Positions 5,368 to 5,984 of a DNA stretch of 5,984 bases are shown here, one piece after another. The notes beneath the pieces are model-generated. The model searched no databases. It had not been told where the DNA came from and was given only the letters and a program-made list of their open reading frames with translations. Both the position numbers and the translations under genes were made by a program. The stretch is from Gammaproteobacteria bacterium (GTDB lineage: Bacteria > Pseudomonadota > Gammaproteobacteria > Pseudomonadales > Azotimanducaceae). The first letter of the stretch is position 1. Each line of letters starts with the position of its first letter. The stretch lies in assembly GCA_027295975.1 (NCBI GenBank), contig JAPUJX010000119.1, forward strand, positions 1 through 5,984, written 5' to 3'.

Positions 5368-5984
5368 ATGACCGATATTCTCACCGTCTTGAGCGAGCGC
5401 CACCCCGATAAAACCGCGGTAATCGACGATCGAACCGACGGCACACTCACCTGCTGGACCTTCGAAGAACTGGAATCCCGCGCCAACAAATTGGCACACA
5501 TGCTTCTCGCATTTGACGTAGAACCTCAAACCAGGGTGCTCTGGTGCGGCCAAAACTCGGCACAGATCGTCGCCTTCACGAACGCCTGCCGGAAGGTCGG
5601 AGTGACCGCGGTTCCGATGAACTATCGACTGTCGGCCGATGAAGCAGCCTATATCGTGGATAATTCCGATGCGCTGGTGATTTTCGCGGATGCGGCTTAT
5701 GGGAAACTCTTCGCAGACATCAGCGACCAGATTCCCCAGGCACGGGAGGTAGTGATATTCGACGGACCCGCTTTAGCCGGCCAACACCAGGCCGAATCGC
5801 TCACCGCCCACACCCCCGATACGCCCCCCGGTAACCGCCCATCCAACACGAACACACTGACGATGATCTACACCTCCGGCACTACCGGCCGCCCAAAAGG
5901 CGCGGTGCGCAAGGGGAGAGATGTCGACCTGACCCAGCGGATGCTGAAGATCTTCGGCAACGTCGCGCAAGACGTGTACCTGAC
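5368..5984 (+). CDS. AMP-forming acyl-CoA synthetase (N-terminal 205 residues, runs off the window)
   Basis: The frame opens with ATG at 5368 and stays open to the right edge, giving 205 of an expected 500-550 residues. It belongs to the ANL (acyl-CoA synthetase/luciferase) superfamily. Visible: the N-terminal ERHPDKTAVID (10-20), WTFEELESRANKLAHML (30-46), the V-x-x-NYRLSADE-x-x-YI-x-DNSDA region (82-102), and the P-loop MIYTSGTTGRPKGAV (166-180), which binds the phosphates of ATP, with K177 at the usual lysine. These enzymes adenylate a carboxylic acid and transfer it to CoA. The acyl specificity lies in the missing part. AVRKG after the P-loop and DVYL near the end resemble the FadD-like fatty acyl branch. 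It follows cysZ by 81 bp on the same strand. With the ACAD11-type kinase it suggests a fatty or hydroxy acid catabolic neighbourhood. Confidence 0.9.
   Translation, partial: MTDILTVLSERHPDKTAVIDDRTDGTLTCWTFEELESRANKLAHMLLAFDVEPQTRVLWCGQNSAQIVAFTNACRKVGVTAVPMNYRLSADEAAYIVDNSDALVIFADAAYGKLFADISDQIPQAREVVIFDGPALAGQHQAESLTAHTPDTPPGNRPSNTNTLTMIYTSGTTGRPKGAVRKGRDVDLTQRMLKIFGNVAQDVYL

Overview
The window looks like a chromosomal stretch of a moderately high-GC Gram-negative proteobacterium, probably gammaproteobacterial. That placement is inferred from a CysZ-type inner-membrane protein, a MORN/Sel1 protein with a lipoprotein-like leader, and ACAD11-type kinase and acyl-CoA synthetase genes. There is no rRNA or other phylogenetic marker to confirm it. 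I see no mobile element, CRISPR array, tRNA or phage gene.

Layout. Bases 2-307 hold the 3' end of an unrecognised plus-strand gene that is clearly AT-richer than the rest. It converges, across a short gap with a weak two-sided hairpin, on a minus-strand APH-fold phosphotransferase of the ACAD10/ACAD11 (LvaA-like) type (353-1390). A 194-bp divergent intergenic region follows. It contains a perfect TATAAT -10 box, a candidate minus-strand promoter and two separate palindromes. From there everything reads on the plus strand: an exported MORN plus Sel1/TPR repeat protein (1585-3246), a class III PLP aminotransferase (3266-4573), a CysZ/EI24 membrane protein (4570-5286, ATGA overlap) and the first 205 codons of an AMP-forming acyl-CoA synthetase (from 5368, running off the end).

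How the genes may work together. The three plus-strand genes from MORN to CysZ are packed tightly enough to be one transcript, with gaps of 19 bp and then a 4-bp overlap. The ligase, 81 bp further on, may be read through or have its own promoter. The phosphotransferase and the ligase make a sensible pair for activating and degrading (hydroxy)acyl substrates through CoA thioesters. The aminotransferase could supply or remove an amino group in the same metabolism. The MORN/Sel1 protein and CysZ are envelope proteins with no obvious enzymatic link to this.

I did not find a convincing novel defence, mobile or RNA-based system. The points most worth a second look are the paired palindromes at the divergent promoter, the long regular MORN array joined to Sel1/TPR repeats upstream of metabolic genes, and the compositional break at the left edge.
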